Position numbers and translations under genes: made by a program. 64,000 bases of DNA from Deltaproteobacteria bacterium (GTDB taxonomy: Bacteria; Desulfobacterota; Binatia; HRBIN30; CADEER01): the NCBI GenBank assembly GCA_029262455.1, contig JAJCZJ010000094.1:91067-155066 (forward strand), in the 5' to 3' direction. Below, one piece after another: positions 8,502-17,236 of this stretch (positions within the stretch are counted from its first letter, which is position 1; each line of letters begins with the position of its first letter). The notes beneath the pieces are model-generated. The model ran no database searches. It was not told the DNA's origin and saw nothing but the letters and a program-made list of their open reading frames with translations.

Positions 8502-8666
8502 TAACACCACAGAACATCCCATCGACGCAATTAGGGAAATCCCGAGTCCCGTCCTGGTGTCCTGAGCATTAGTTCACCACAAAACTCGCGAGACGGCGCA
8601 GAATGCTCTAACACTAGTTTGGTGGAGTAGTTGGCCAGCGGACTACTCGGAAGGTGAATCTTTGAA

Positions 8667-9242
8667 ATGACGACATTCAAGCGAAGCATCATGTTCGTGG
8701 CCGCACTATCGATCGGCCTACCCGGTAGCCTTCACGCACACGGCAACCCAGCCCGCTGGACCGCGGAGTCAACTGGCTTCGGCTGCTGGATGACACGATG
8801 GCTCGAAACCAGTATGGGCGGCACCGTCGCCGAGCCGATCGTCGGGCTGCAGGTCGTCCTTGGAAGAATCGCGCCGCCGAGATCCGAATCGGCACAACCT
8901 GGACTCACTCAGCCTGAGCTCGATGGCGCGACGACCTTGAACGTTCGGATCGTCGAACCTTCCCTCAAAGACGCCGTTTCAGTAAGCGTCGCTCGTCCCA
9001 AGCAGAAACTCGTAAGATTGGAACAACGCCAACTCGGGGGAGAGCTCGGCGACTTCCCCTCGTTTTACCTAACCGGCGCGCGCGCCGAATCCCTCGTGGC
9101 TTCGCTCCGATCCGGTGAGGTTTCCGGGTTCATCGTGACACGACAAGCTGGGAGCGACGTGCGCTTCTCGAACGCCGTCGAAGGTCTAGGCGTCGCATTC
9201 GCAATGTACGATGCTTGCCTAGGTGCCAAGCCCCGCCGCTGA
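8667..9242 (+). CDS. Secreted protein of unknown function
   Basis: The 191-aa product has a signal peptide (hydrophobic core IMFVAALSIGLPGS, cleavage probably after LHAHG). The rest has two widely spaced cysteines (FGCWMTRW near the start, YDACLG near the end) that could form a disulphide. A GGTVAEPIVGLQVVLGRI segment gives no family match that I know. A GAAGGTG-like Shine-Dalgarno lies about 10 nt before the ATG. It is followed after 8 nt by another small secreted protein on the same strand, so the two probably share a transcript. Confidence 0.6.
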   Translation: MTTFKRSIMFVAALSIGLPGSLHAHGNPARWTAESTGFGCWMTRWLETSMGGTVAEPIVGLQVVLGRIAPPRSESAQPGLTQPELDGATTLNVRIVEPSLKDAVSVSVARPKQKLVRLEQRQLGGELGDFPSFYLTGARAESLVASLRSGEVSGFIVTRQAGSDVRFSNAVEGLGVAFAMYDACLGAKPRR

Positions 9243-9250
9243 GGGAACAA

Positions 9251-9709
9251 ATGACGCTACAACGCGCGATCCTAGCACTGCTGATACCGGCGCTCTTGGG
9301 AATCGGCCCCTGCGGCCCCATCCCCGGTTGGCAGCTCTCGGGACAAGTTGTAAACGAGCCCACCCCGAATTGGACGGCTCTGGTCGATAGCGTCAAGTAT
9401 TGCCAAGTCGAAGTCCGGCCCGCTGATCCGTATTCATTCACCGCCGCCTGCTTTGTCGTCGACGGGGTACTCCACGTCGGCTCGATGGGCGCGCCGAAGA
9501 AGAGTTGGCCCGGAATGGTCGCAAACGATGCTGACGTCCGCGTCCGCTTCGAAAAGAACATCTACCTGCGTAGAGCGATAAAACTCACCGATCCTGCAGA
9601 TCGACGGAAAGCATTTCAGGCCAAGATGCATTCTTCAGGCAAAACTCCAAACGAGGATCCGCCCGAGGACTTCTGGTTCTATCGCCTCGACCCACGTCCG
9701 CCGGCCTGA
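9251..9709 (+). CDS. Small secreted protein, possibly flavin-split-barrel-like
   Basis: The ATG at 9251, preceded by GAGGGA, starts a short signal peptide (MTLQRAILALLIPALLGIG) with a following Cys; the upstream in-frame ATG at 9215 lies inside the previous gene. The 152-aa protein contains CFVVDGVLHVGS and later VRVRFEKNIYLRRAIKLTD, a pattern seen in small proteins of the split-barrel nitroreductase/F420 type. The resemblance is weak and no cofactor residues can be named. The stop codon lies only 4 bp from the stop of the convergent BtrH-like gene. Confidence 0.5.
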   Translation: MTLQRAILALLIPALLGIGPCGPIPGWQLSGQVVNEPTPNWTALVDSVKYCQVEVRPADPYSFTAACFVVDGVLHVGSMGAPKKSWPGMVANDADVRVRFEKNIYLRRAIKLTDPADRRKAFQAKMHSSGKTPNEDPPEDFWFYRLDPRPPA

Positions 9710-9713
9710 TCCA

Positions 9714-10772
9714 TCAAGACCCTGCCAATCCCTCGAATAGCTGCCGCTCGGTGCTCGCGACACGTTTCATGTAACGCGCAGCCTCATCGAACAAAGCCGC
9801 CGAAGGCCCCTCGCTAGCCACTCTGTGCAAGCATGTACTCGCGGCCGTCCACCCATCGGCAGCAGCCCGCGTAAGATCCGGCGCCGAGGGCGGAACCAGC
9901 TCGGAGTCGAGAGCCCGGGCCCACTCGAGAAAGCCGGCGTACAAGCGCCGGAAGTTGCCGCCGCCGTTGCCAAACTTCTCGATACAACTGGCGTTGAAAG
10001 CTGCCAGCGCTCGTACATCAGGCCGCGTCGCCCATCTCGGAAGCTCCTCGACGAAACGTTCGATAGCCGCGACCCCGGTTGCGACAGTCGTATCGCCACC
10101 CGCGAAACTTGCTTCACCCGCAGCCCCCTCGCCACGGTCCAACATATGACGCGCCGCGCGCTCGATCGCGAGCGCTGCCGCATCGCGCAGCGATCGACCG
10201 ACTTCGGTTCCGTGGAAGCGGCCCCAGAGATTGTGCGTCGAAAGTCCTTCCGGAGGATTGCGGCTACGCGTCAATGCGCCGTACGAGCACAGCTCTGGCT
10301 CCGGCCGGATGCGGTCAGCAATGAACGCCTTTTCGATTTCGTCGTCGAAACCGAGCAGCACGAAGCGATGCCCCGGGAAATGCACCTTGTACTCCCGATA
10401 GTCGAGGTACAGGATGTCACCGCTCAACATCGTCGGCCGACCGGCGAGCACTTCCTCGCGCACGACTTGCCACGCTTGCTCGTCGTCAGCTTCCGGTTGT
10501 TCGCGATAATCGACCTGGAGGATCTGCCCGAGGTCGGCTTCCAGAGAAAGAGTGCGGCCGAACACCGATACGGCAGGCTCCATCGCCGTGGATTCCAAGT
10601 AGCAGCATTCGATCCCAGCACCGAGCCCGAACACAGCGGGCTCCGGTATTTCGAGGCCGCAGTAGTGATGCAGCAGACCGCGCATCGCGACACTACCGCA
10701 GTGCTCCCCGGGATAACTCCGATAATCTTCGATCAGGGTTTTAATCGCTCGCCTCCCAATGGCTCGGCCCAT
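9714..10772 (-). CDS. BtrH-like N-terminal domain / DUF4872 protein
   Basis: The 352-aa protein begins with the BtrH_N pattern: YPGEHCGSVAMRGLLHHYCG, in which Cys25 of HCGS corresponds to the acyl-transfer cysteine of butirosin protein BtrH, followed by FGLGAGI. A mid-section KVHFPGHRFVLLGFDDE and the helical C-terminal half match the associated DUF4872 arrangement. BtrH moves a gamma-glutamyl acyl chain from a carrier protein onto an aminoglycoside. Here no carrier protein, aminoglycoside genes or peptide synthetase are adjacent, so substrate and pathway are unknown. It has no signal peptide. Confidence 0.75.
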   Translation of the reverse strand: MGRAIGRRAIKTLIEDYRSYPGEHCGSVAMRGLLHHYCGLEIPEPAVFGLGAGIECCYLESTAMEPAVSVFGRTLSLEADLGQILQVDYREQPEADDEQAWQVVREEVLAGRPTMLSGDILYLDYREYKVHFPGHRFVLLGFDDEIEKAFIADRIRPEPELCSYGALTRSRNPPEGLSTHNLWGRFHGTEVGRSLRDAAALAIERAARHMLDRGEGAAGEASFAGGDTTVATGVAAIERFVEELPRWATRPDVRALAAFNASCIEKFGNGGGNFRRLYAGFLEWARALDSELVPPSAPDLTRAAADGWTAASTCLHRVASEGPSAALFDEAARYMKRVASTERQLFEGLAGS

Positions 10773-10877
10773 GAATGTTTCGCGTCGTTAACAAACAGAC
10801 TCTAGCCAAGCAACGACACCGAACACCAAACCCTCGATCCGGAACTCCCGCCGCCGCCACCTCGCAGGGAGCGCCGG

Positions 10878-11348
10878 TCACAAATCGAGATAAACGTAAG
10901 TCGGAACGCCATTCGAACGTTCCTCGTGCAGGATTGTCCGAAGCCACACGAGCGAAGCCGTGATTCCAAACACGAAGAGCCCACCAAAGCCGCGCCACCC
11001 GTGGACCATGGACTCTTCCAAGGTAATAAGTAACGTTCCGTAGATCACGACCAGAAAAATCGGATGGGGACCAGAGATCGTTACCCAGTCAGTGTACGCG
11101 GCCGTCCCCATCGCTGCGACGCGATCCTCTTTCATCCAGGCTTCGCCGCGAGCCTCGAGTATCTCTTGTTCAAACCGAGCGCTGACCCAGAGGCCGAAGA
11201 GGGCTCCCAACACCACGATCACGCCAAGTCGCAGATCGATCGGTTCTCCATTGAATGCGAGGCCGAGACAAGAAAGAGCCAGTACACACAAGCAGTGATT
11301 CCTCGGTCTGAGTTCGTGCACCAAGGGGCGAAGGCGAAAATTGTCCAT
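10878..11348 (-). CDS. Integral membrane protein of unknown function
   Basis: The start at 11348 (MDNFRLRP) was chosen over 11357. The 156-aa product has about four hydrophobic helices (CLCVLALSCLGLAF, LGVIVVLGALFGLWV, IFLVVIYGTLLITL and FGGLFVFGITASLVWL), separated by an acidic cytoplasmic-looking loop around ARFEQEILEARGEAW. No motif identifies a family. It lies between the BtrH-like gene and a carboxylesterase on the same strand, with gaps of about 100 and 200 bp, so a shared transcript is uncertain. Confidence 0.6.
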   Translation of the reverse strand: MDNFRLRPLVHELRPRNHCLCVLALSCLGLAFNGEPIDLRLGVIVVLGALFGLWVSARFEQEILEARGEAWMKEDRVAAMGTAAYTDWVTISGPHPIFLVVIYGTLLITLEESMVHGWRGFGGLFVFGITASLVWLRTILHEERSNGVPTYVYLDL

Positions 11349-11550
11349 CTCGACCAAATCTAGCCGAAAATTGATACAGCATCATTCTGAATTTTCCCTC
11401 TGACCTGTAGAGGCTCGGGTTATCCCTTGCACCGGCACAAGGTTCGGGCGCGGCGAGTTCGCGAGGCTCGCAGAAATGCCGATCGGAGCCGCCCGAACAG
11501 TCTGAAAACCATCGATTGCGGACGATTCCGGACGCCAAATGCCGACTTCC

Positions 11551-13224
11551 TCAAGGCGAGACGGTCCGTTCGGCCAATCGACTTCGGCGACGATCAAATG
11601 CCTCGAAGAGCTCGCGGTTCGGAATCGGCGCGAGGCCGGCTTCGTGGTCGAGAACCATCCAATGAGGATTCGCCGAATCGTAGGCTGACCACTGCGGTCG
11701 CCCCGGACCGTTCGGATCTCCACTGCGCGCGAAGTTGACCCAATAGTCTGCAACCAGAGACTTCAGCTCAACGTCGCCATCGACCTCCGGAAAAATACGC
11801 GCACCATCAAACACGAAGTCGATCTCTCCTGCATGCAGAGCACCGTAGTCCGTGTTCGGCGTCGGCCGCGAAAAATAGTACAGGAAGGCAGGTTGGCCGA
11901 CCTTGCGCATGGCCGCCGCCAAGAAGACACCATTGCCGACGAAGTAGCTATCGCCAAACAAGCGCTGCGCCGCATCGCGTATCTCGCTATCCGAGCCCGC
12001 AGCGTAGTAGCTGAGTATGGTCTCCGCGTCCGCTCCGAAAGCATCGGTGACGCGTTCGCGGTAGTCAGCGACCGAAGTGATTGGCCCAGGCACCTCCGGT
12101 AGTGGCGAGCGCCACGGGCTCTTTGCGCCAAAGAACATCTGGCCCTCGTCGGAGTTGCTACCGACTAGAAGCGGGACGGCCAGTTGTTCGCCGCGGGCAA
12201 ACGTTTCTGACACCGACTTCGGCAGCACCCAACCATCGACGCAGGGATGAAACGCCTTTGTCCGGCCATCGTCTACGCGCCACAGCACTGAGATTTCCGA
12301 CGAATTCATGGCGCGCAACGAAGCCAAATCGCGCCCGTCAGCGACCTCGACACCGGTGCTCTCCGCGCTCGCAAACCCCGGCGCGTTCTTGCGTAGGTGC
12401 AGGTTCTGGTGGGCTCCGCTCCCACTCTGAGCAATCGCGCGATGAAACAAGCCGGCCGCCAGGGGCGAGGCCAGCAGCTGTCCTACAGAGTGCGCACCCG
12501 CCGACTCGCCGAATATCGTAACGTTGTTGGGATCGCCCCCAAAAGCAGAGATGTTGTCTCGCACCCATTCGAGGGCCGCCACTTGATCGAGCATTCCGTA
12601 GTTGCCCGAAACGTCGTGCGTCGATTCTCGCGACAGCTCCGGATGAGCCAGGAACCCAAAGATGCCGAGCCTGTAGTTGATCGTCACGACGACCGACCCG
12701 CGCTTCGGGAGAACATTGGTGTTGTAGGCTGGAAAAGAACCGCTACCCATCTGATGGCCGCCACCATGGAGCCAAACCATGACAGGGAGTGGCTCGGCAG
12801 CCACTTCCGGCGCGCGAACGTTCAAAAACAGGCAGTCCTCACTTTCTGAAGACTGCCCAACGACCGCAAGAACGGCTTGGATCAGGTAGCGTCGCCACCA
12901 CGACACGCCGTTCAGCTTTAAGAATCCACCGGGCGACGGGCCACCTTCGCGTCTCTGAATACACACCGAGCGAAACTCGGTCGCATCCAAGACTCCCGCG
13001 TGCTTTCCGACCCGGACCGGTGGTCGCCACCGCAGCTCGCCTACCGGGGGCTGGGCATACGGAATACCTCGAAATACCGCGAACCCATCGTCGATTTCAC
13101 CCCGAAAAGCGCCTGACGAGGCCCGTACTTCGATCGTTTTCGCCACTGCCCCAGTCGGAGCAACGAAAATCAGAACCAGACAGAGAAGAGAGAATCGCCC
13201 CCGGCACGAAACAAGATCTCGCAT
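11551..13224 (-). CDS. Secreted type-B carboxylesterase
   Basis: I chose the start at 13224, where MRDLVSCRGRF leads into a signal peptide (SLLCLVLIFVAPTG, cleavage after VAK). About 557 aa, normal for the family. The hallmarks are present: FRGIPYAQPPVG near the N-terminus, EDCLFLNV, the oxyanion segment WLHGGGH, the nucleophile motif FGESAGAHS (Ser about 241), SNSDEGQMFF with the acid region, and the late histidine in DYGALHAGEIDFVF. Type-B carboxylesterases hydrolyse carboxylic esters. Secretion suggests a periplasmic or extracellular ester substrate. It stands alone next to a dockerin-like secreted protein gene. Confidence 0.88.
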   Translation of the reverse strand: MRDLVSCRGRFSLLCLVLIFVAPTGAVAKTIEVRASSGAFRGEIDDGFAVFRGIPYAQPPVGELRWRPPVRVGKHAGVLDATEFRSVCIQRREGGPSPGGFLKLNGVSWWRRYLIQAVLAVVGQSSESEDCLFLNVRAPEVAAEPLPVMVWLHGGGHQMGSGSFPAYNTNVLPKRGSVVVTINYRLGIFGFLAHPELSRESTHDVSGNYGMLDQVAALEWVRDNISAFGGDPNNVTIFGESAGAHSVGQLLASPLAAGLFHRAIAQSGSGAHQNLHLRKNAPGFASAESTGVEVADGRDLASLRAMNSSEISVLWRVDDGRTKAFHPCVDGWVLPKSVSETFARGEQLAVPLLVGSNSDEGQMFFGAKSPWRSPLPEVPGPITSVADYRERVTDAFGADAETILSYYAAGSDSEIRDAAQRLFGDSYFVGNGVFLAAAMRKVGQPAFLYYFSRPTPNTDYGALHAGEIDFVFDGARIFPEVDGDVELKSLVADYWVNFARSGDPNGPGRPQWSAYDSANPHWMVLDHEAGLAPIPNRELFEAFDRRRSRLAERTVSP

Positions 13225-13395
13225 CCGGACAACAATACGACACAGGCTCACTGTGCAAAACTCCCCGCCTGTTCCGCTAAAACAGGCGCCCGCGACATCC
13301 GAACAGGGCTGCCTTCGCCCCCGACCGGACGCAGACCGTCGTCGGAGGGTGGTGTGTACCGGGGGCGACCGATCGGCCGCCCCCGGGCAACCTAA

Positions 13396-14565
13396 TTACT
13401 CACAAGCAAAGACGGTCTCGGCGAGAATGTCGCCCACCGCAGACCCAAAGAACGCCAGGTGTCCGACGAGGGTCATACCACTCGCGGAGCCATTCGCCTG
13501 GTTGGAACAGGTAGTCGCTGTACCTTCCAACGTGGACGGGCCGATCATCGTGCCCGGCGAATTGGCAACGTTCAGCAGGCTGCCGATCGAAGTTCCAGTC
13601 GTCAGCTCACCACAGAGAGGCGCCAACACAATACTCGGCGGGACATTGCCGCAAATCTGGTCGTTGTCCAACTCGACGGAAATCGAGACACCGAGGCCAC
13701 AGGCCAAGGCTCCAGCTCCAGCCGGGTCCCCGCCACCAGGCCGGGCGCAAACGCATTCGCAAATTTGCCCGTCGGTGCCGCCATCGCGACCGCCGCAAGA
13801 TCCGCCGGGGCAATCGGTATCGACTCCGCATGTCGCCCCGTCATTCGAGCCGCCAAGACAGAAGTCCTCACAGGTCGAGGCCTGCCGGAAAAATCCCGCA
13901 CCGAGTCCGTCACAACGAGCATCGCAAAGAGACTCGCAATTGGCTGTTCCGGTGCACTGGCCAATGTTGTGGTCGGCGTCAATCGTTACATCCACACCCG
14001 TGCCACCTTCACACGACGCGACTCGCGTCTCACAGGGTGCAAACGGCTCGATGCAGACATCACCAATCCCTGGGATATTCACCGCGTCAAAATTGTCGAC
14101 TTTACACTCGCAAGCGAAATCACCGGCGAGTCCGCTCGTCGTAGCGCCCTGCTCAGTGCATTCGACAGTCAGTTGCGCAGTCGGCTCCAGCGGAAACACG
14201 ATGAGCCCTGTGTTCAAATTCAACTCGCTGTCTGCACTCAAGTTGCAGGTCGACGAGAAAACTTCGGGCGTCGGCGACGGCGTCGCCGTCGGCGGAGGGT
14301 TGCAGCCGAGTAACGAGCTGTTCACCGCCCGTACCAGCTCAGAGACACTCACAGAGCCGTTGTTATTCGCGTCAACTGCCCGACAGCCCTCGATGTCGCC
14401 GGACCCCAGCAAGATACCGACTGCTCGAACCAGCTCATTAATCCGAACGAAACCATCGCCATTGCAGTCACCTGGACACTGCGCCGCCGCTGTATTCGCT
14501 CCCAAAACCACAAATGCGCCCAGTGCCAACAGCACCGGTAGGACGCGCTCCCTTATAACCCTCAT
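13396..14565 (-). CDS. Secreted Cys-rich protein with N-terminal dockerin-like pair
   Basis: The ATG at 14565 follows a strong AAGGAGGG Shine-Dalgarno and starts a signal peptide (VLPVLLALGAFVVLGAN ... AAAQ). The mature protein begins with two EF-hand repeats, CPGDCNGDGFVRINELVRAV and CRAVDANNNGSVSVSELVRA, then a PPPTATPSPTPEV linker. The remaining 270 residues are cysteine-rich (CESLCDARCDG, CEDFCLGGSNDG, CVCARPGGG), suggesting many disulphides, with C-terminal beta-rich repeats. 389 aa in total. The body family is not recognised. Its layout closely matches the genes at 887 and 19128, so all three probably share a common export or attachment route. Confidence 0.75.
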   Translation of the reverse strand: MRVIRERVLPVLLALGAFVVLGANTAAAQCPGDCNGDGFVRINELVRAVGILLGSGDIEGCRAVDANNNGSVSVSELVRAVNSSLLGCNPPPTATPSPTPEVFSSTCNLSADSELNLNTGLIVFPLEPTAQLTVECTEQGATTSGLAGDFACECKVDNFDAVNIPGIGDVCIEPFAPCETRVASCEGGTGVDVTIDADHNIGQCTGTANCESLCDARCDGLGAGFFRQASTCEDFCLGGSNDGATCGVDTDCPGGSCGGRDGGTDGQICECVCARPGGGDPAGAGALACGLGVSISVELDNDQICGNVPPSIVLAPLCGELTTGTSIGSLLNVANSPGTMIGPSTLEGTATTCSNQANGSASGMTLVGHLAFFGSAVGDILAETVFACE

Positions 14566-14715
14566 TCGACCCTCCTTGGATTCTAGCTGGCGTGATGCCA
14601 ACTCATGCCTTCTAGTCGAGGGCGTCAGCCGTGTCAAAACTTCGGCCTTACCCTGGAACCGGCACGGCTTCGCCGACAGATTGCACCGAGCCATAACAGG
14701 CGAGATACTCCGGCG

Positions 14716-15612
14716 ATGATGGCCGCGACGATCTTTAAAAGCGATCCAGAAAAAGACCACTCGCGCGTTCGATACGCTCTGCAGGTCGCCGACCCAGATC
14801 TCGACCAGGGCCTATTTCGATCGGACAGCCCTGTCCGCACGGTCAATCGGGAGGCTGTGTTGCTGGCGGGCGGCGGCCGAGCTCTGCTCATGCAGATCGC
14901 CCATCCCAAGGTCGCCGAGGGGGTCGCACACTTCAGCAGCTTCGAGTCGGATCCGCTCGGTCGCTTGAATCGAACCCTCGATCTAACCTTGGCGATCGTC
15001 TTCGGCTCCGCCCGTGAGGCGATTCGGTCCGTCCGTATCATCGAAGCGATGCACCGCAGAGTCCAGGGACAACTGACAGAGAAAATCGGGCCCTTCGGCC
15101 GGGGCACGAGCTATGACGCCACCGACCCCGCCTTGCTCTTTTGGGTTCAGGCGACCCTGATCGACAGCGCAATCGCCACGTACAGTCGTTTCGTCCAGCC
15201 CATCTCCAGTACGGTGCGCGCACGCTTCTACGAGGAATCGAAGATCACGGCCCGGCTCTTCGGAATACCGCAAGAGCATATCCCCGACACGGTCGCTCAC
15301 TTCGATCACTACATCGCCGAAATGGTGGCAAGCGCCGACCTCGCCATCGGCACGTCCGGCGCGCGTGTCGCTGCATCGATCATCGATCCGCCGCTGCCGC
15401 CCGGACTACGCCAGCTCGCTGGCAGCGGCAGAATCCTCACCGAGGGCCTACTCCCCGCCCGGCTTAGAGATCTCTTCGGCTTCGAATGGTCGGCAGCTCG
15501 CGAGCGCCGCCTCAATCGGATCGCCGCGCTGTCGCGCCGCACCCTTCCATTGCTCCCGGCATCGCTGCGCTATTTCCCAAGGGCCCGCGGCAGCCAACGG
15601 AAGAAGAGCTGA
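14716..15612 (+). CDS. MpaB-family (DUF2236) oxygenase-like protein
   Basis: The ATG at 14716 was chosen because family similarity begins about 45 residues later, at GLFRSDSPVRTVNREAV; the ORF could be extended to 14605 but that part has no coding character. The signature GGGRALLMQIAHPKVAEGV, then FESDPLGRLNRTLD, and the later DTVAHFDHYIAEM correspond to the heme-binding MpaB/latex-clearing-protein family. Members of this family include rubber oxygenases and fungal MpaB; most bacterial ones have unknown substrates. About 298 aa. No signal peptide is seen. The following YhhN gene starts about 85 nt downstream. Confidence 0.8.
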   Translation: MMAATIFKSDPEKDHSRVRYALQVADPDLDQGLFRSDSPVRTVNREAVLLAGGGRALLMQIAHPKVAEGVAHFSSFESDPLGRLNRTLDLTLAIVFGSAREAIRSVRIIEAMHRRVQGQLTEKIGPFGRGTSYDATDPALLFWVQATLIDSAIATYSRFVQPISSTVRARFYEESKITARLFGIPQEHIPDTVAHFDHYIAEMVASADLAIGTSGARVAASIIDPPLPPGLRQLAGSGRILTEGLLPARLRDLFGFEWSAARERRLNRIAALSRRTLPLLPASLRYFPRARGSQRKKS

Positions 15613-15697
15613 GCACCATTGAGAATCGCGGCTCGCTCTGGCACCTCTGCATCGACAGGGCGACATCGCGTTCGAAACAAACGAGGGCTAAAATCCA

Positions 15698-16288
15698 ATG
15701 CTGATCGCTTTCACCGTAGCTGCAGTCGTCGACTGGTTTTCCGTAGGCCGCGGATGGAAGACCGGCGAGTACCTCGCCAAACCGGCCACCCTCGCGTTCT
15801 TGGTCCTCTATGCAGCCGGCTACCCGGAGGCATCGTGGGCCTTGCTTGCCGCCCTCGTGTTCTCGCTGCTTGGCGACATCTACCTGATGCTACCGACCGA
15901 TATGTTCATCGCTGGGCTCGGTGCGTTCTTGTTGGGACATATCGCCTATGTCGTCGCCATCGATGCTGACATGGCGACGCGGTTGTTCTGGTTGGCTCTG
16001 ATCGTCGTCGGATCGTCGCCGATCTCCTACATGATTCTCAAATCGGCGCCCGCTCATATGCGAGCGCCAGTCGCTGTCTATATGTTGGCCATCGCCTCCA
16101 TGGTCGCCTCGGCCTTTGCCGCAAGGGACGGCATGCTCATTGCCGGATCGCTACTGTTCTTCGCATCCGACGCGATGATCGGCTGGAATCGATTCGTTCA
16201 GCCCTTCCGGCTCGCACCCGTGGCGATTATCGTCACCTACCATCTAGGCCAGCTCGGTTTGGTTTGGGGCCTTCTGGCCGGCGCCTAA
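15698..16288 (+). CDS. YhhN-family membrane protein (lysoplasmalogenase-like)
   Basis: 196 residues, nearly all hydrophobic, in about eight helices. The conserved family motifs are present: SLLGDIYLML, LLGHIAYVV, LLFFASDAMIGWNRF, and TYHLGQLGL at the C-terminus. Characterised homologues (human TMEM86A/B and the Legionella enzyme) hydrolyse lysoplasmalogen vinyl-ether lipids in the membrane, and the Asp and Asn residues in these motifs belong to the proposed active site. The activity here is inferred from family only. The position beside a DUF2236 gene suggests both work on lipid-like substrates. Confidence 0.85.
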   Translation: MLIAFTVAAVVDWFSVGRGWKTGEYLAKPATLAFLVLYAAGYPEASWALLAALVFSLLGDIYLMLPTDMFIAGLGAFLLGHIAYVVAIDADMATRLFWLALIVVGSSPISYMILKSAPAHMRAPVAVYMLAIASMVASAFAARDGMLIAGSLLFFASDAMIGWNRFVQPFRLAPVAIIVTYHLGQLGLVWGLLAGA

Positions 16289-16370
16289 GATCAGGACCGC
16301 AACGTCAATCCCCCACTCAGTTGAAAACCGTATCTGTATTTGACTGCGCCCAACCCCGACCAGGCCAGAA

Positions 16371-17171
16371 TCAATCGGGAAAGCCACGCCCCAGAGTCTC
16401 GATCATTTGCTGGTGGAGCCGGCCGTTTGAAACCAGAGTCTGCTCTCCGTAAGGCTCAAAAGCCGCGCCGCGAAAGTCCGAGACCTGTCCGCCCGCTTCG
16501 CTGACGATCACTGTTCCCGCGACGGTGTCCCAGGGTTTCAGTTTCCATTCCCAGAATCCGTCGAGACGACCACTGGCGACACAGCACAAGTCGAGTGCCG
16601 CCGACCCCGCCCGCCGAATCCCATGCGTTTCCATGATGAATTCACGCAGGAATCCAAAATAAAAGTCGAGGTGTTCGCGGCGATCGTAAGGAAAACCCGT
16701 CCCGATCAAGGCCCTTGAAAGGTCTCCCACCTCCGAGACCGCGATCGGCTCTCCGTTACAGGTTGCACCGCCCCCCGTTTCGGCGACAAATGTTTCGCGA
16801 CGTGTCGGATCGTGGACCACGCCGAGTAGACGTACTCGGCCACGCGCAAGGCCAAGTGAGAAGGCATACTGCGGGTAGGAGTGCGCAAAGTTCGTGGTTC
16901 CATCCACCGGATCGAGATACCACGCAAGCTGATCGTCGCCCGGTCGCGCAATTCCACCGCTGCCGGAAGCCTCCTCGCCAACAATCAAATGATCGGGAAA
17001 CTCACCGCGCAAGCGCTGAGTCGCAAACGCCTCGATCGCCAGGTCCGTCTCCGTCACCAAGTCGACGGCGCCCTTGTGCTCGATACGGGCTTGGCTCCGC
17101 GAAGCCTCCCGAATCCGCTCTCCCGCCTCTTCCGCAATCTCACACGCCACTTCCAGCAAACGATTCGACAT
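16371..17171 (-). CDS. Inositol-monophosphatase family phosphatase
   Basis: The ATG at 17171 (MSNRLLEV) gives a 266-aa protein, standard for the family; the upstream extension to 17222 would overlap the divergent gene. Metal and substrate motifs are complete: LIVGEE (about 63-67), WYLDPVDGTTNF (84-95), and KPWDTVAGTVIVSEAGG near residue 210. These enzymes remove phosphate from inositol phosphates, nucleotide phosphates (3'(2'),5'-bisphosphate) or fructose-1,6-bisphosphate using Mg2+. The exact substrate cannot be read from sequence. It is convergent with the YhhN gene and divergent from the ferritin-like gene. Confidence 0.88.
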   Translation of the reverse strand: MSNRLLEVACEIAEEAGERIREASRSQARIEHKGAVDLVTETDLAIEAFATQRLRGEFPDHLIVGEEASGSGGIARPGDDQLAWYLDPVDGTTNFAHSYPQYAFSLGLARGRVRLLGVVHDPTRRETFVAETGGGATCNGEPIAVSEVGDLSRALIGTGFPYDRREHLDFYFGFLREFIMETHGIRRAGSAALDLCCVASGRLDGFWEWKLKPWDTVAGTVIVSEAGGQVSDFRGAAFEPYGEQTLVSNGRLHQQMIETLGRGFPD

Positions 17172-17236
17172 TGTCGTGACCCTACCAGCCCCTCTTCCAA
17201 CTCGTCCATCACTGTGGCTCATTGGCTGGCACTCCC

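Noticed and set aside
13253..14719. Open frame of 488 codons on the plus strand
   Set aside because: It is antisense to the dockerin-like secreted protein at 13396-14565, which has a strong Shine-Dalgarno, signal peptide and repeats. The composition is Ser/Thr/Pro-rich, typical of a high-GC shadow frame.
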